NCBI RefSeq assembly: GCF_034347405.1
Contig: NZ_CP133778.1
Coordinates: forward strand, 4,092,001 to 4,156,000
DNA from: Pseudomonas sp. CCC3.1
GTDB lineage: Bacteria > Pseudomonadota > Gammaproteobacteria > Pseudomonadales > Pseudomonadaceae
Direction of reading: 5' to 3'
DNA: 64,000 nucleotides
This document shows positions 53,018 through 62,065 of this stretch, one piece after another. A program made the translations under genes and the position numbers. The stretch's first letter is position 1; each line of letters starts with the position of its first letter. Under the pieces are notes generated by a model. The model was given only the letters and a program-made list of their open reading frames with translations, was not told the origin of the DNA and made no database searches.

Positions 53018-54043
53018 TTAATCCTGGGGATACAACAATCGCTTCGCCAATTCATCCGAGACCCGGGCCGGTGAGCGTTTTTCCGCTTGGGCATGGGCGT
53101 AGATGCCGGTCAGGCGTTCGCTGATGCGCAGTAAGAGTTGATTGATCGCTTCTGGCTGTGCCCCTTGATGGGTAAGGGCCATAAAGATCAAACCACCCGA
53201 ATTGATGACGTAATCGGGCGCGTACAAGATGCCCCGACGCTCAAGCTGGTCGGCGACTTGCAGGTTGGTCAACTGGTTATTGGCGCACCCCGCCACGGCT
53301 GAACAGCGCAGTTGCGCGACGCTGTGCCAGTTCAACACGCCGCCTAACCCGCACGGCGACAAGATGTCACACGGCGTACTGAGCAAGGCTTCGCACGCCA
53401 CCGGATGAGCGCCCAACTGTTCCATGGCCAGGCGCACCTTGCCGGGGTCTGCATCGCACACCAGCAATTCAGCACCGGCTGCGTGCAGTTGCTCCGCCAG
53501 CGCAAACCCTACCTTGCCCAACCCCTGAATCGCGACCCGCAGGCCTTCGAGGTTATCGCTGCCCAAGCGCGACGACGCAGTGCTGCGAATACCGGCGAAC
53601 ACGCCCATGGCGGTATGCGCCGAAGGGTCGCCAGCCGCAGTGGTGCTGGTGACGTGCTGCGTGTACTGAGCGATGCAGTCCATGTCGGCCGTCGAGGTGC
53701 CGCTGTCGATTGCCGTGATATAGCGCCCGTCGAGTTGTTCGACACAACGACCGAACGCTTCAAACAGTGCGGCGCGACTTTCAACATGCGGCGCACGCAT
53801 GATCACCGCCTTCGCCCCGCCTACCGCTAAACCGGCCAACGCAGCTTTATAGCTCATGTCTTGAGCTAAACGGATGGCATCGTTCACCGCACTTTCATCG
53901 TTGGGATACGCCAGATAACGACAACCGCCCAGCGCAGGACCAAGACGACTGCTATGAATAGCAATCACGGCCTTGAGCCCTGTAACAGGGTCAACACTGA
54001 GGTGCAGCGACTCCACATGAGCGCTTTGCATGAGAGCAAACAT
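53018..54043 (-). CDS. Leu/Phe/Val-type amino-acid dehydrogenase
   Basis: 341 aa. Dimerisation and substrate domain with GPALGGCRYLAYPNDESAVN and the catalytic Lys in AGLAVGGAKAVIM; the NAD domain has VAIQGLGKVGFALAEQL and the CDILSPCGLGG loop. Oxidative deamination of branched-chain or aromatic amino acids (leucine dehydrogenase-like). Bounded on both sides by copies of the MITE-like repeat. Confidence 0.85.
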   Translation of the reverse strand: MFALMQSAHVESLHLSVDPVTGLKAVIAIHSSRLGPALGGCRYLAYPNDESAVNDAIRLAQDMSYKAALAGLAVGGAKAVIMRAPHVESRAALFEAFGRCVEQLDGRYITAIDSGTSTADMDCIAQYTQHVTSTTAAGDPSAHTAMGVFAGIRSTASSRLGSDNLEGLRVAIQGLGKVGFALAEQLHAAGAELLVCDADPGKVRLAMEQLGAHPVACEALLSTPCDILSPCGLGGVLNWHSVAQLRCSAVAGCANNQLTNLQVADQLERRGILYAPDYVINSGGLIFMALTHQGAQPEAINQLLLRISERLTGIYAHAQAEKRSPARVSDELAKRLLYPQD

Positions 54044-54200
54044 GAACCAGCCCTCGATCGGTGAGAGGTAATCGGCAGTATAGGCCGTGACAGAAAAGTC
54101 GTTGAAGAGAGCAGGAATAAGTTAGACAGGTTTGCGAGCTTCTAGACATATGCAGGCAAGAATCTAGAAGCCACCTCTGTGAGAGATTCTATGGTGTATA

Positions 54201-54417
54201 GCAAGCCGATTTCGTAGCAGTTGCCGAGCACCGCGAGGCTACGTCCGATGGCGTAGCGATCGTAAACCCTAAGTGCAGGGTACAACTGATACCCCGCAGT
54301 GCTTGATTTTACGACTGCTGCGCAGCCGGACGTAGCCTCGCGGTGCTCGGCAACTGCTACGAGATTTGCGCGCGCCATAAATCTGTGGGAGCTGCCGCAG
54401 GCTGCGATCTTTTGATC
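54201..54417. repeat. MITE-like repeat, copy B, with adjoining REP tail
   Basis: Shares with copy A the starting GCAAGCCGATTTCGTAGCAG, the centre, and the closing ATCTGTGGGA-CTGCC (to 54396). It then continues into a REP-like GCAGGCTGCGATCTTTTGAT. The closing region overlaps the maiA 3' end by 2 bp. Confidence 0.85.
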
Positions 54418-55045
54418 AAACCGGTGTATCGGGCTGATTCGCCGGATGCGCCTTGATAAAGGCTGGGTGCTGTTCTGCCAATGCGGCCACCCGTGCAATT
54501 CGCGGATACGCTGCCAGCGACACGTTGAATCGCTCTGCTGCGTACAACTGCGGGATCACGTAAACGTCCGCCAACCCAGGCTCAGGGCCAAAGCAATAAC
54601 CGTTATCACCAATCAGTTGCTCAATGGCTGCCAGACCTTGGGTGATCCAGTGACCGATCCACTGCGCCACCTGCTCTTCGTCCTGGCCCAACTGGCGCAG
54701 TTGGTTAAGCACGCTGACGTTGTGCAACGGGTGAATATCACACGCCACCAGGGCCGCAACCGCCCGCTCGCGAGCTCGGGTATCCAGCGTTTGAGACAAC
54801 AACGGCACCGCCGGATAGCACTCTTCGAGGTACTCGATGATCGCCGGGGATTGGATCAATACGCGGCCTTCGTCGATGCGCAAGGCCGGTACACGGCCTT
54901 GCGGGTTGATGGCCTGATACGCCGACTGACGGTGCTCACCCGTGAGCAGATTGATCGGCACGGCCTGGTAATCCAGGCCTTTGAGCGCCAGCGCAATTCG
55001 CACCCGGTACGACGACGTTGAGCGGTAATAGGCAAAGAGTTCCAT
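54416..55045 (-). CDS. maiA: Maleylacetoacetate isomerase
   Basis: 209-aa zeta-class GST. N-terminal thioredoxin fold with YYRSTSSYRVRIALALKGLD (SSYR active-site loop), PINLLTGEHRQSAYQAINPQ and VLIQSPAIIEYLEE; C-terminal helices with GLAAIEQLIGDNGYCFG. Converts maleylacetoacetate to fumarylacetoacetate with glutathione, between HmgA and FahA in homogentisate breakdown. Last gene of the operon, 12 bp after fahA. Confidence 0.93.
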   Translation of the reverse strand: MELFAYYRSTSSYRVRIALALKGLDYQAVPINLLTGEHRQSAYQAINPQGRVPALRIDEGRVLIQSPAIIEYLEECYPAVPLLSQTLDTRARERAVAALVACDIHPLHNVSVLNQLRQLGQDEEQVAQWIGHWITQGLAAIEQLIGDNGYCFGPEPGLADVYVIPQLYAAERFNVSLAAYPRIARVAALAEQHPAFIKAHPANQPDTPV

Positions 55046-55057
55046 AGCTCGCTCCCG

Positions 55058-56362
55058 TTAGCGCGCAGCGATGACCTTGCCCCGGCATTCGCCGAAACCA
55101 ATAGAGGCATAGCCTTCACGCGTGCAACGGGCGCGCAGGATGATTTCGTCGCCGTCTTCGAGAAATTTACGTACCTCACCCGACGCCAGTTCAATCGGGT
55201 GTTTGCCGCCTTCGGTGATTTCCAGCAGGCTGCCCAATTGGGAGCGATCAGGCCCCGACAAAGTGCCCGATCCGAACAGGTCGCCCGACTGCAACTGGCA
55301 ACCGTTCACGCTGTGATGAGCCACCAACTGCGCGGCGGTCCAGTACATGTTCAGGCTATTGCTCAGGCCCAAACGGTGCGCAGGCAGGTTTTGTTCACGC
55401 ATCGACTCGGTCAACAGCAGCACTTCCAGCTCGATATCCAATGCGCCACTGGCTTGATCCTGGGGATCCAGCAGGTAGGCCAACGGCTGAGGGTCACCTT
55501 CTGGGCGAGCGGGTTGCGCGCGGCGGAATGGCGCCAGCGCTTCGGCCGTCACCACCCATGGCGAAATGCTGGTAATGAAGCTTTTGGACAAAAACGGCCC
55601 CAGTGGCTGGTATTCCCACGCTTGAATATCCCGCGCCGACCAGTCATTGAGCAGGCAAAAACCGGCGATGTGTTCGCCCGCTTCGCTCACGGGAATAGCA
55701 TCGCCCATGTCGTTGCCCTGACCGACCCAGATCCCCAGCTCCAATTCATAGTCCAAGCGGGCACAAGGGCCGAAGCTCGGCTCCGTCTGACCTGCCGGCA
55801 AGGTTTGACCTTTGGGGCGGCGCACATCGACACCCGACGGGCGAATGGTCGACGCACGGCCGTGGTAACCAATCGGCACGTACTTGTAGTTCGGCAGCAA
55901 AGGATTATCGGGACGGAACAGTTTGCCGACATTTTTCGCGTGTTCGATACCGACATAAAAGTCGGTGTAGTCACCGATTTTGGCAGGCAGATGCAGTTCG
56001 CAATCAGCCGCCAGTGGCAGCAGTTTTGCGCCTTGGGCTTCGATTTTTCCGCGCAGGGTGCTGCCTTCGCTCAGCAGTTCCAGCAAGCGCTCACGCAACG
56101 CCACGCGGGCCGTTTTGCCCAGCGCAAAAAAAGCATTCAACGAACCGCCCAACGAGGCTTCGACCGCGACTTTGGCGTGCCCTTCAAACAATCCGGCCGC
56201 CAGCGCGGCTTCCAGATCAAAGATGTGCTCGCCAATCGCAACGCCGCTACGCGGGGCCGAGCCCTTGAGGCTGAAGATGCCCAGCGGCAGGTTTTGCAGC
56301 GGGAAATCGCGGTGTCCGTTAGCGGAGACGATCCAGCTCAGGGTTAATGCGGACTGGGTCAT
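55058..56362 (-). CDS. fahA: Fumarylacetoacetase
   Basis: 434 aa. N-terminal SH3-like domain (DFPLQNLPLGIF) and catalytic FAH domain: DYTDFYVGIEHAKNVGKLF, YHGRASTIRPSG, LDYELELGIWVGQGN and GEHIAGFCLLNDWSARDIQ, with the metal-ligand acidic residues in ELELGIW and NDWSARD. Splits fumarylacetoacetate into fumarate and acetoacetate. Starts 3 bp after hmgA. Confidence 0.95.
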   Translation of the reverse strand: MTQSALTLSWIVSANGHRDFPLQNLPLGIFSLKGSAPRSGVAIGEHIFDLEAALAAGLFEGHAKVAVEASLGGSLNAFFALGKTARVALRERLLELLSEGSTLRGKIEAQGAKLLPLAADCELHLPAKIGDYTDFYVGIEHAKNVGKLFRPDNPLLPNYKYVPIGYHGRASTIRPSGVDVRRPKGQTLPAGQTEPSFGPCARLDYELELGIWVGQGNDMGDAIPVSEAGEHIAGFCLLNDWSARDIQAWEYQPLGPFLSKSFITSISPWVVTAEALAPFRRAQPARPEGDPQPLAYLLDPQDQASGALDIELEVLLLTESMREQNLPAHRLGLSNSLNMYWTAAQLVAHHSVNGCQLQSGDLFGSGTLSGPDRSQLGSLLEITEGGKHPIELASGEVRKFLEDGDEIILRARCTREGYASIGFGECRGKVIAAR

Positions 56363-56365
56363 GGG

Positions 56366-57670
56366 TTATCTCCGATTCGGGGTAAAGGTCGAGGGCAGTG
56401 AAGCCCAGCACGCGTCGTAATCAGGCTGCAGTTGCGGGCATTCGAGGGCGAACTGGCTCGGACGCAGCACTTGGCTGGTCTCAAACATGAACGCCATAGT
56501 GTTGTCGATTTTGCTCGGTTGCAGATCGGCGGCGATGGCTTTGGTGCAGGTTTCGGCATCCGGGCCATGGGCACTCATGCAACTGTGCAGCGACGCTCCG
56601 CCGGGCAAAAAACCCTCGGCTTTAGCGTCATAGCTGCCCTGGATCAGGCCCATGAACTCGTTCATCAAATTGCGATGGAACCACGGCGGACGGAACGTTT
56701 TTTCAGCCACCATCCAGCGCGGCGGGAAAATCACGAAATCCAGATTGGCCAAGCCCGGCACACTGGTGGGCGAGGTCAGAACAGTGAAAATCGATGGATC
56801 GGGATGGTCAAAGCTGACCGTGCCGAGGGTGTTGAAACGGCGCAAATCATATTTGTACGGCACATTGTTGCCATGCCATGCGACTACGTTCAGAGGCGAG
56901 TGATCCAGCTCGCAGCCCCACAGTTCGCCGAGAAATTTTTGTACCAGGGTGACCGGCTGCTGCGAGTCTTCGTAGTGCGCGGCTGGGGTCAAGAAATCAC
57001 GTGGATTGGCCAGGCCATTGCTGCCAATCGGCCCCAGGTCCGGCAGGCGCAGCGGCGCACCATGGTTTTCAGCGATGTAGCCACGCGCTTGCGCGTCGAG
57101 CAGTTCAACGCGGAACTTGAGCCCACGCGGGATCACCGCAATTTCCAAAGGCTCAAGGTCAAAACGCCCCAGTTCCGTGGCAATGCGCAAACGCCCTTGT
57201 TCCGGCACCAGCAATAGCTCGCCATCGGCATTAAAAAATACGCGTTGCATCGACGTGTTGGCGCGGTAGCTGTAAATGCTGATGCCCGCCGGTTTTTCCG
57301 CGCCACTATTGGCAACCATGCCGACCAGACCGTCAATGAAGTCGGTGGGTTCGGCAGGAATCGGCAGCGGGTTCCAGCGCAAGCGATTGGGCGTCACCGG
57401 ACCCAGCGGGCCACCGGCCAATTGACGCTTAAGCTTATTAAAAGCCGGGTGATTGGCTGACGGCTTGATGCGGTACATCCAGGTACGCCGCGACTCGCTG
57501 CGCGCCATGGTGAATGCCGTGCCGGATAACAACTCGGCGTACAGGCCATAGGGGACTTTTTGCGGGGAGTTTTGCCCAACCGGTAAAGCGCCGGGCAGCG
57601 CTTCACTGCTGAATTCATTGCCAAACCCGGACTGATACGTGAGGGCAGGCAAAGACGAGTCGAGGTTCAT
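56366..57670 (-). CDS. hmgA: Homogentisate 1,2-dioxygenase
   Basis: 434 aa, full length. Opens with YQSGFGNEFSSEALPGALP and has PPWFHRNLMNEFMGLIQGSY with the Fe ligands His and Glu and the later His in GGASLHSCMSAHGPD. Ring-opens homogentisate to maleylacetoacetate, the central step of tyrosine and phenylalanine breakdown. First gene of hmgA-fahA-maiA, transcribed from the promoter region shared with hmgR. Confidence 0.96.
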   Translation of the reverse strand: MNLDSSLPALTYQSGFGNEFSSEALPGALPVGQNSPQKVPYGLYAELLSGTAFTMARSESRRTWMYRIKPSANHPAFNKLKRQLAGGPLGPVTPNRLRWNPLPIPAEPTDFIDGLVGMVANSGAEKPAGISIYSYRANTSMQRVFFNADGELLLVPEQGRLRIATELGRFDLEPLEIAVIPRGLKFRVELLDAQARGYIAENHGAPLRLPDLGPIGSNGLANPRDFLTPAAHYEDSQQPVTLVQKFLGELWGCELDHSPLNVVAWHGNNVPYKYDLRRFNTLGTVSFDHPDPSIFTVLTSPTSVPGLANLDFVIFPPRWMVAEKTFRPPWFHRNLMNEFMGLIQGSYDAKAEGFLPGGASLHSCMSAHGPDAETCTKAIAADLQPSKIDNTMAFMFETSQVLRPSQFALECPQLQPDYDACWASLPSTFTPNRR

Positions 57671-57748
57671 GGAGCCTCCAGCATGGAGAAAACAGTGGAC
57701 TCACTCGGCGCTGAAACCACCGGCGTGTCACTGCGTTATTTTTATCGT

Positions 57749-57777
57749 AATCAAATTACGCATAACGTAATTTGATT
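57749..57777. promoter_or_regulatory. HmgR operator palindrome
   Basis: AATCAAATTACG-CATAA-CGTAATTTGATT: 12-bp perfect arms between divergent hmgA and hmgR. HmgR is an IclR-type repressor released by homogentisate in P. putida. Position suits control of both promoters. Confidence 0.85.
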
Positions 57778-57832
57778 GGTATTGAGCGTCAAGCTATAAA
57801 GACGGCCATTCGTCCCGAGAACCAGCGCCTCC

Positions 57833-58627
57833 ATGGAAAAGCCCCGCAGCAATACTGACAGCACTGGCAAACAGAAAGTGCGCTCCGCAGAAGTCGGCAC
57901 CGACATCCTCAAGGCCCTGGCCGAGCTGTCGCCATCGACCTCTTTGTCTCGCCTGGCCGAGCACGTGCAAATGCCCGCGAGCAAGGTTCATCGTTACTTG
58001 CAGGCGCTGATTGCCAGTGGGTTTGCCGAGCAGAATGCCGCCACCAACCATTACGCTCTGGGCCGTGAGGCCTTACGCGTGGGCTTGGCCGCGCTCAATA
58101 GTATGGATGTGCTGAAAGTCGCCGCCCTGCCCTTGGCCGAGTTGCGTGATGACTTGAACGAAACCTGCTTTTTGGCCGTGTGGGGCAATCAGGGGGCGAC
58201 CGTGGTGCATATTGAAGCCGCCGTTCGTGCGGTCACAGTGGTCACCAAGCTGGGTTCGGTGCTGCCGCTGTTGAGCTCATCGACCGGGTTGGTGTTCAAC
58301 GCCTTTTTGCCCGACCGCGAAACTGCCGAGTTGCGTGAGCAAGAGCTAAAGACCGATCAATTGCATCCGCTGCAAACAGCCGAGGCCTATGCCGTCATCA
58401 GCGAACAGATCCGCACCCGAGGTTTGCATTTTGTGCATGGTTTATTGATGCCAGGCGTCGATGCCCTGTCAGCCCCCGTGTTTGAGGCCACCGGAAAAGT
58501 CGCCGGTGTGCTGACCGTGGTCGGCCCTACCTCGCTGTTTCATGCCGATGAACATGGGCCAGCAGCACAACGCTTGCTGGCTGCGGCCCACGCCATCAGT
58601 TGGCGCATGGGTTATCAGGCCCATTGA
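57833..58627 (+). CDS. hmgR: IclR-family regulator of homogentisate genes
   Basis: 264 aa. N-terminal winged HTH (ILKALAELSPSTSLSRLAEH, ASKVHRYLQALIASGFAEQ) and the IclR effector domain (ETCFLAVWGNQGATVVHIEA; LPLLSSSTGLVFNAFLP; MPGVDALSAPVFEATGKVAG). Divergent from hmgA with a perfect palindrome between them. Likely represses the operon until homogentisate appears. Confidence 0.92.
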   Translation: MEKPRSNTDSTGKQKVRSAEVGTDILKALAELSPSTSLSRLAEHVQMPASKVHRYLQALIASGFAEQNAATNHYALGREALRVGLAALNSMDVLKVAALPLAELRDDLNETCFLAVWGNQGATVVHIEAAVRAVTVVTKLGSVLPLLSSSTGLVFNAFLPDRETAELREQELKTDQLHPLQTAEAYAVISEQIRTRGLHFVHGLLMPGVDALSAPVFEATGKVAGVLTVVGPTSLFHADEHGPAAQRLLAAAHAISWRMGYQAH

Positions 58628-58639
58628 TCGTGTTCTGAG

Positions 58640-59002
58640 TTATTTGCTCCATTGATATTTGGCTTCATCCATCATCTCGCTCAGCATTTTCTCAACGTCG
58701 TAAAACGACAGTTTGCGATGGCGATATTGATCTTCAAATGTCCAAGACTCGGTGAACACGGCTGTTGTGCCGCCCTCGTAAGTCAGTCCGTGGCCACGAT
58801 CAAGGCAATCAAGCCCTACTTGGTGCAACGACTGACTGGACTTCACCCGAAAATGGATGACGTCGTACACGATGGTCAGATGCAGGTTGTCGCAATCAAC
58901 ACCAAATTTTGCGAGCTTTTCATTTAAAAAGCCTCGTACACGATGCTTGTGTTCCGCATTTGTATTACGAGATTCAAGCGACGCGCCATTCAAATTGCTC
59001 AT
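58640..59002 (-). CDS. Hypothetical protein, 120 aa
   Basis: Not recognised. No signal or membrane span; mixed charge, with a beta-rich middle (DNLHLTIVYDVIHFRVKSSQ) and helical end (YDVEKMLSEMMDEAKYQWSK). Convergent with hmgR, 12 bp between stops. AT-rich relative to its neighbours, so may be a recent arrival. Confidence 0.5.
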   Translation of the reverse strand: MSNLNGASLESRNTNAEHKHRVRGFLNEKLAKFGVDCDNLHLTIVYDVIHFRVKSSQSLHQVGLDCLDRGHGLTYEGGTTAVFTESWTFEDQYRHRKLSFYDVEKMLSEMMDEAKYQWSK

Positions 59003-59084
59003 GGTATAGCTCCTGTTATTGCGTCTTGCCTATCCAGCATCGTGCTGTGATTAAGTCTGCAAGAGGCAATCTGATGAGCACTCA

Positions 59085-59398
59085 TTGAACGCTGATCAAT
59101 ACCCGCATACGCACTACATAGTTAGTGCACGGTCATTATTTTTTAAGACAGCAGGCCGTCAAAAGCCCCGATCTAGAGCGCTACAAGCCTTGGAAGACTG
59201 TTGCCCAAGTTGTAAAAGAGATTGTCGTAAACCGGGCTTACTCCCTAACGGCCAAGACTTTATTCTTGCCGCGCTTGTCCAGACAAGCCCAGGGCATTGA
59301 GTCCATCGACTCTGCTCTTCCCCGGTTTACCCTGACGTTGATTTGTAGCTCCTTGATGAACGTCTTCTTTGGCCGCTGTCTTACAGCGGCCTTTTTTA
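59085..59398 (+). ncRNA. Candidate sRNA locus with strong terminator
   Basis: About 430 bp (59003-59436) hold no supported ORF but end in a strong rightward terminator (59371-59398) with no protein gene before it. The stretch 59200-59398 has several stem-forming parts (GCTTGTCCAGACAAGC at 59273-59288). The 5' end is not defined; not matched to a named sRNA. Confidence 0.35.
59371..59398 (+). terminator. Rho-independent terminator of the candidate sRNA
   Basis: GGCCGCTGT-CTT-ACAGCGGCC followed by TTTTTT; 9-bp perfect stem. Confidence 0.85.
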
Positions 59399-59436
59399 TA
59401 CCCGCGATTTGATGTTTCACAGCGGCTAAAAAAACG

Positions 59437-60123
59437 TTAAAGCATCAGTGTCAGTAAAGGGGCGGCAAACAGATTAAGCACCCCGGTCAGCACCATCACC
59501 AAACCGGCCACCGAACCTTCTTCATTACCCACCTCACGCGCACGGCTGACTCCCGCACCGTGGGCGCCGACAGCAAACAGCGCCCCGCGCGCCAGGCTGC
59601 TGCGCAATGGCAACCACTTGAGCAAGATGCCGCCCATCAGTGCACCAAAGACCCCGGTAAACATCACAAATACGGCAGTGAGATCCGGCACTCCGCCCAG
59701 GCTTTGCGCCAGCGGCATGGCAAACGGCGTGGTGATTGAGCGCGGCACCAATGACAAGGTCAGTGAGGTGTCGAGCGCCAGCGCCCTGGCCAGCCAGAAC
59801 GAACTGCCAATCGACGCCACGCTGCCCGCCAGCATGCCCAATAACAAGGCCATCCAATGCTGCGCGAGCAATGTGCGTTGCTGCCAGATGGGCACGGCGA
59901 AGGCCACGGTCACCGGGCCCAGCACCAGCATCAGCCAATGGGTATCTCTGGAGTATTCGGCGTAGGCCGTGTTCAGCGGCACAGCCACCGCCAGCAACAA
60001 GGCCGGTACCAGAATCAGTGGCGACAGCAGGTAGCGTCCGGTACGCCGATACAACCAGCGGCTCAAGCCATAAGCCGCCAATGTGAGAAGCAGCCAGAAC
60101 ATAGGCATCCATTCAAACGTCAT
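59437..60123 (-). CDS. lrgB: LrgB/CidB-family membrane protein
   Basis: 228 aa with about seven membrane helices. Conserved LrgB motifs: AVPLNTAYAEYSRDTHWLML, LGPVTVAFAVPIWQQR, VPRSITTPFAMPLAQSLGG and AHGAGVSRAREVGNEEGSVA. Works with LrgA/CidA in controlling murein hydrolase activity or the export of pyruvate and related products. Overlaps lrgA by 11 bp. Confidence 0.93.
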   Translation of the reverse strand: MTFEWMPMFWLLLTLAAYGLSRWLYRRTGRYLLSPLILVPALLLAVAVPLNTAYAEYSRDTHWLMLVLGPVTVAFAVPIWQQRTLLAQHWMALLLGMLAGSVASIGSSFWLARALALDTSLTLSLVPRSITTPFAMPLAQSLGGVPDLTAVFVMFTGVFGALMGGILLKWLPLRSSLARGALFAVGAHGAGVSRAREVGNEEGSVAGLVMVLTGVLNLFAAPLLTLML

Positions 60124-60499
60124 GGCGCAACCTCCAGCGGCAGACGGCTTCGACGGTAAACGCGGTGACCACCATCACTAGCAAGGTGCTGATGCCAATG
60201 ACCAGCAGGATGCGCCAGCCGTCATCGCGCACCAGCACCCCGTAATCAAGCAGGCTCATCAAGGCGGGGATAAAAAACAACAGCATCTCGGCCATCAATA
60301 CACCTGCGCCCAGTTGCAAGGTTGCAGGCTTGACCCAGCCCAAGGCGAACGCCAGCAGCAACAGCGCCATGCCGATCACGCCGCCCGGTATCGGTAAATG
60401 CCAACCTGTCGCGATCTGGCACCCCAGAAAATAAATGGCCAGCAATACGGCGATTTCACTGACCAGCCGTCCTGCGCGTTTTACATCAAAGCGTTTCAT
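60113..60499 (-). CDS. lrgA: LrgA/CidA-family holin-like protein
   Basis: 128 aa with four membrane helices (SEIAVLLAIYFLGCQIATG; GVIGMALLLLAFALGWV; LQLGAGVLMAEMLLFFIPAL; LVIGISTLLVMVVTAFTVEA). The FFIPALMSLLDY motif is typical of LrgA/CidA. Holin-like partner of lrgB; divergent from a LysR regulator. Confidence 0.93.
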   Translation of the reverse strand: MKRFDVKRAGRLVSEIAVLLAIYFLGCQIATGWHLPIPGGVIGMALLLLAFALGWVKPATLQLGAGVLMAEMLLFFIPALMSLLDYGVLVRDDGWRILLVIGISTLLVMVVTAFTVEAVCRWRLRHDV

Positions 60500-60592
60500 G
60501 TTGTTTCCACTCTAGACAGGGCTTCAGTTTAAAGAGGCACCTTCCATACCGAAAACGAATTGTTAGACTAAGCGCCATTCCAAACTGGAATC

Positions 60593-61495
60593 ATGCTCAT
60601 GGAATTCAAACAACTGCGTACGTTCGTTGAAGTGGCTCGCCACGGTGGATTCACCCAAGCCGCGCAATACCTGCACATCAGCCAATCAGCGGTGAGCAAA
60701 CAGGTCGCCCAACTGGAGCACAGTCTCGGCACGCCCTTGTTTGACCGACTGGGCTCGCATGTCCGCCTGACGGCAGCGGGCAACGTGGTCTTGCAGCGCG
60801 CCGAAGGCATGCTGCGCCTGCACAATGAGTTGTTGAGTGAGCTTGACGACCTGAGCCACTTGACCCGTGGCGAATTAAAACTGGGCCTGCCGCTGCTGGG
60901 CAGTAATGCGCTGTTTGCCAGCCTGTTTGCCGAGTACCGGCGCCGTTATCCGAACATTCAGGTGCAATTGCTAGAAGGCGGCAGTTTGAATATCGAACAG
61001 GCGGTCTTGAGTGGCGAACTGGAGTTGGGCGGCAGCCTCACGCCGAAGAACAACACCTTTGCCTATCAACCCTTTTGCGATGAGCCACTGGATGCCCTGC
61101 TCCCGGCTGATCACCCGCTGGCTGAAAGCGGCAGCGTGCGTCTGGAGCAACTGGCAGAAACGCCCTTTTTGCTCTATCAGCGCAGCTTTGTGCTTAACGA
61201 TCGGGTCCTTCAGGCCTGCCAACAAATGGGGTTCACGCCCAAGGAAGGCGGGCGCAGCGGCCAATCGGACTTTTTGGTGGCCTTGGTGGCCGCCGGGCAA
61301 GGCGTGGTGCTGCTGCCCAGCGTGGTCGCTCGCGGGCTGATACGGCCTGGCGTCGTACGCTTGAAGCTCATCGCACCCGACGACTTGCGTTGGGACATTG
61401 CATTCATCTGGCGCGAAGGTGCGTATTTGTCACGCGCAGCTCAAGCCTGGCTGGAGCTGCTGCGTGAACGGCCGGTTACTGGCTCAGTGCTTTGA
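60593..61495 (+). CDS. LysR-family regulator, likely of lrgAB
   Basis: 300 aa (ATG 60593; ATG 60599 also possible). HTH FVEVARHGGFTQAAQYLHIS, SAVSKQVAQLEHSLGTPLFD and a substrate-binding domain (GELKLGLPLLGSNALFASLF). Resembles CidR-like regulators; divergent from lrgA across 93 bp, so it probably controls that operon. Its 3' end overlaps the convergent mioC by 20 bp. Confidence 0.88.
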   Translation: MLMEFKQLRTFVEVARHGGFTQAAQYLHISQSAVSKQVAQLEHSLGTPLFDRLGSHVRLTAAGNVVLQRAEGMLRLHNELLSELDDLSHLTRGELKLGLPLLGSNALFASLFAEYRRRYPNIQVQLLEGGSLNIEQAVLSGELELGGSLTPKNNTFAYQPFCDEPLDALLPADHPLAESGSVRLEQLAETPFLLYQRSFVLNDRVLQACQQMGFTPKEGGRSGQSDFLVALVAAGQGVVLLPSVVARGLIRPGVVRLKLIAPDDLRWDIAFIWREGAYLSRAAQAWLELLRERPVTGSVL

Positions 61496-61934
61496 TGAAG
61501 CCTTCTACCCACGGCTCGGAGTCGCCTTCAGGGTTAACGGTTTCGCTGGCATCCAGGCTCAGCATTGGCTGGACCTCGCGCAAGCCCAGTTCGGCAAACA
61601 GTTCAGTCAGCAATTGGCCACCGCCGCAGTAGGTATCGCCGTAGCTCGAGTCGCCCAAAGCGATAACGCCGCCCGGCAGACCGCGCCAGGCAGCGGGCAG
61701 CAGGTCACGAATCTCGCTGTACAACGGGGCCAGGTTATCAGGCAGCTCGCCCATGCCGGTGGTGGAGGTCACCGCTAAAAAAGCATCCGGGGCAAAGGCC
61801 TGAATATCGGCCAACTTGGCGCGCGGGTTGAACAACACCTCAAAACCGGCATCGGTCAGCAGTTGTTTGGCGTTGCGGGCGACTTCTTCTGCGGTGCCGT
61901 ACACCGAGCCGGAAAGGATGGCGACTTTCATCAA
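61476..61934 (-). CDS. mioC: MioC-like flavodoxin
   Basis: 152 aa flavodoxin: FMN phosphate loop LSGSVYGTAEEVARNAKQLL, AVTSTTGMGELPDNLAPLY and ALGDSSYGDTYCGGGQLL. Small electron carrier; MioC in E. coli supports biotin synthase. Single gene, leftward. Confidence 0.85.
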   Translation of the reverse strand: MMKVAILSGSVYGTAEEVARNAKQLLTDAGFEVLFNPRAKLADIQAFAPDAFLAVTSTTGMGELPDNLAPLYSEIRDLLPAAWRGLPGGVIALGDSSYGDTYCGGGQLLTELFAELGLREVQPMLSLDASETVNPEGDSEPWVEGFIKALSQ

Positions 61935-62065
61935 TCTGATCCTGTAACTGACTAAAAGGCCGGGATATTAACAGGTGGGAGGTCGCTTTCGGTGATAGCA
62001 CGTAGACAGCTTGTCGCGATGTCTTAAAATGCCGCGACTTTGCCTGACTTTTGGAGCGCTACTCG

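Noticed and set aside
55199..56347. 382-codon rightward ORF opposite fahA
   Set aside because: Antisense shadow of fahA, which is a clear full-length enzyme.
56432..57217. 261-codon rightward ORF opposite hmgA
   Set aside because: Antisense shadow of hmgA; composition is that of a reverse frame.
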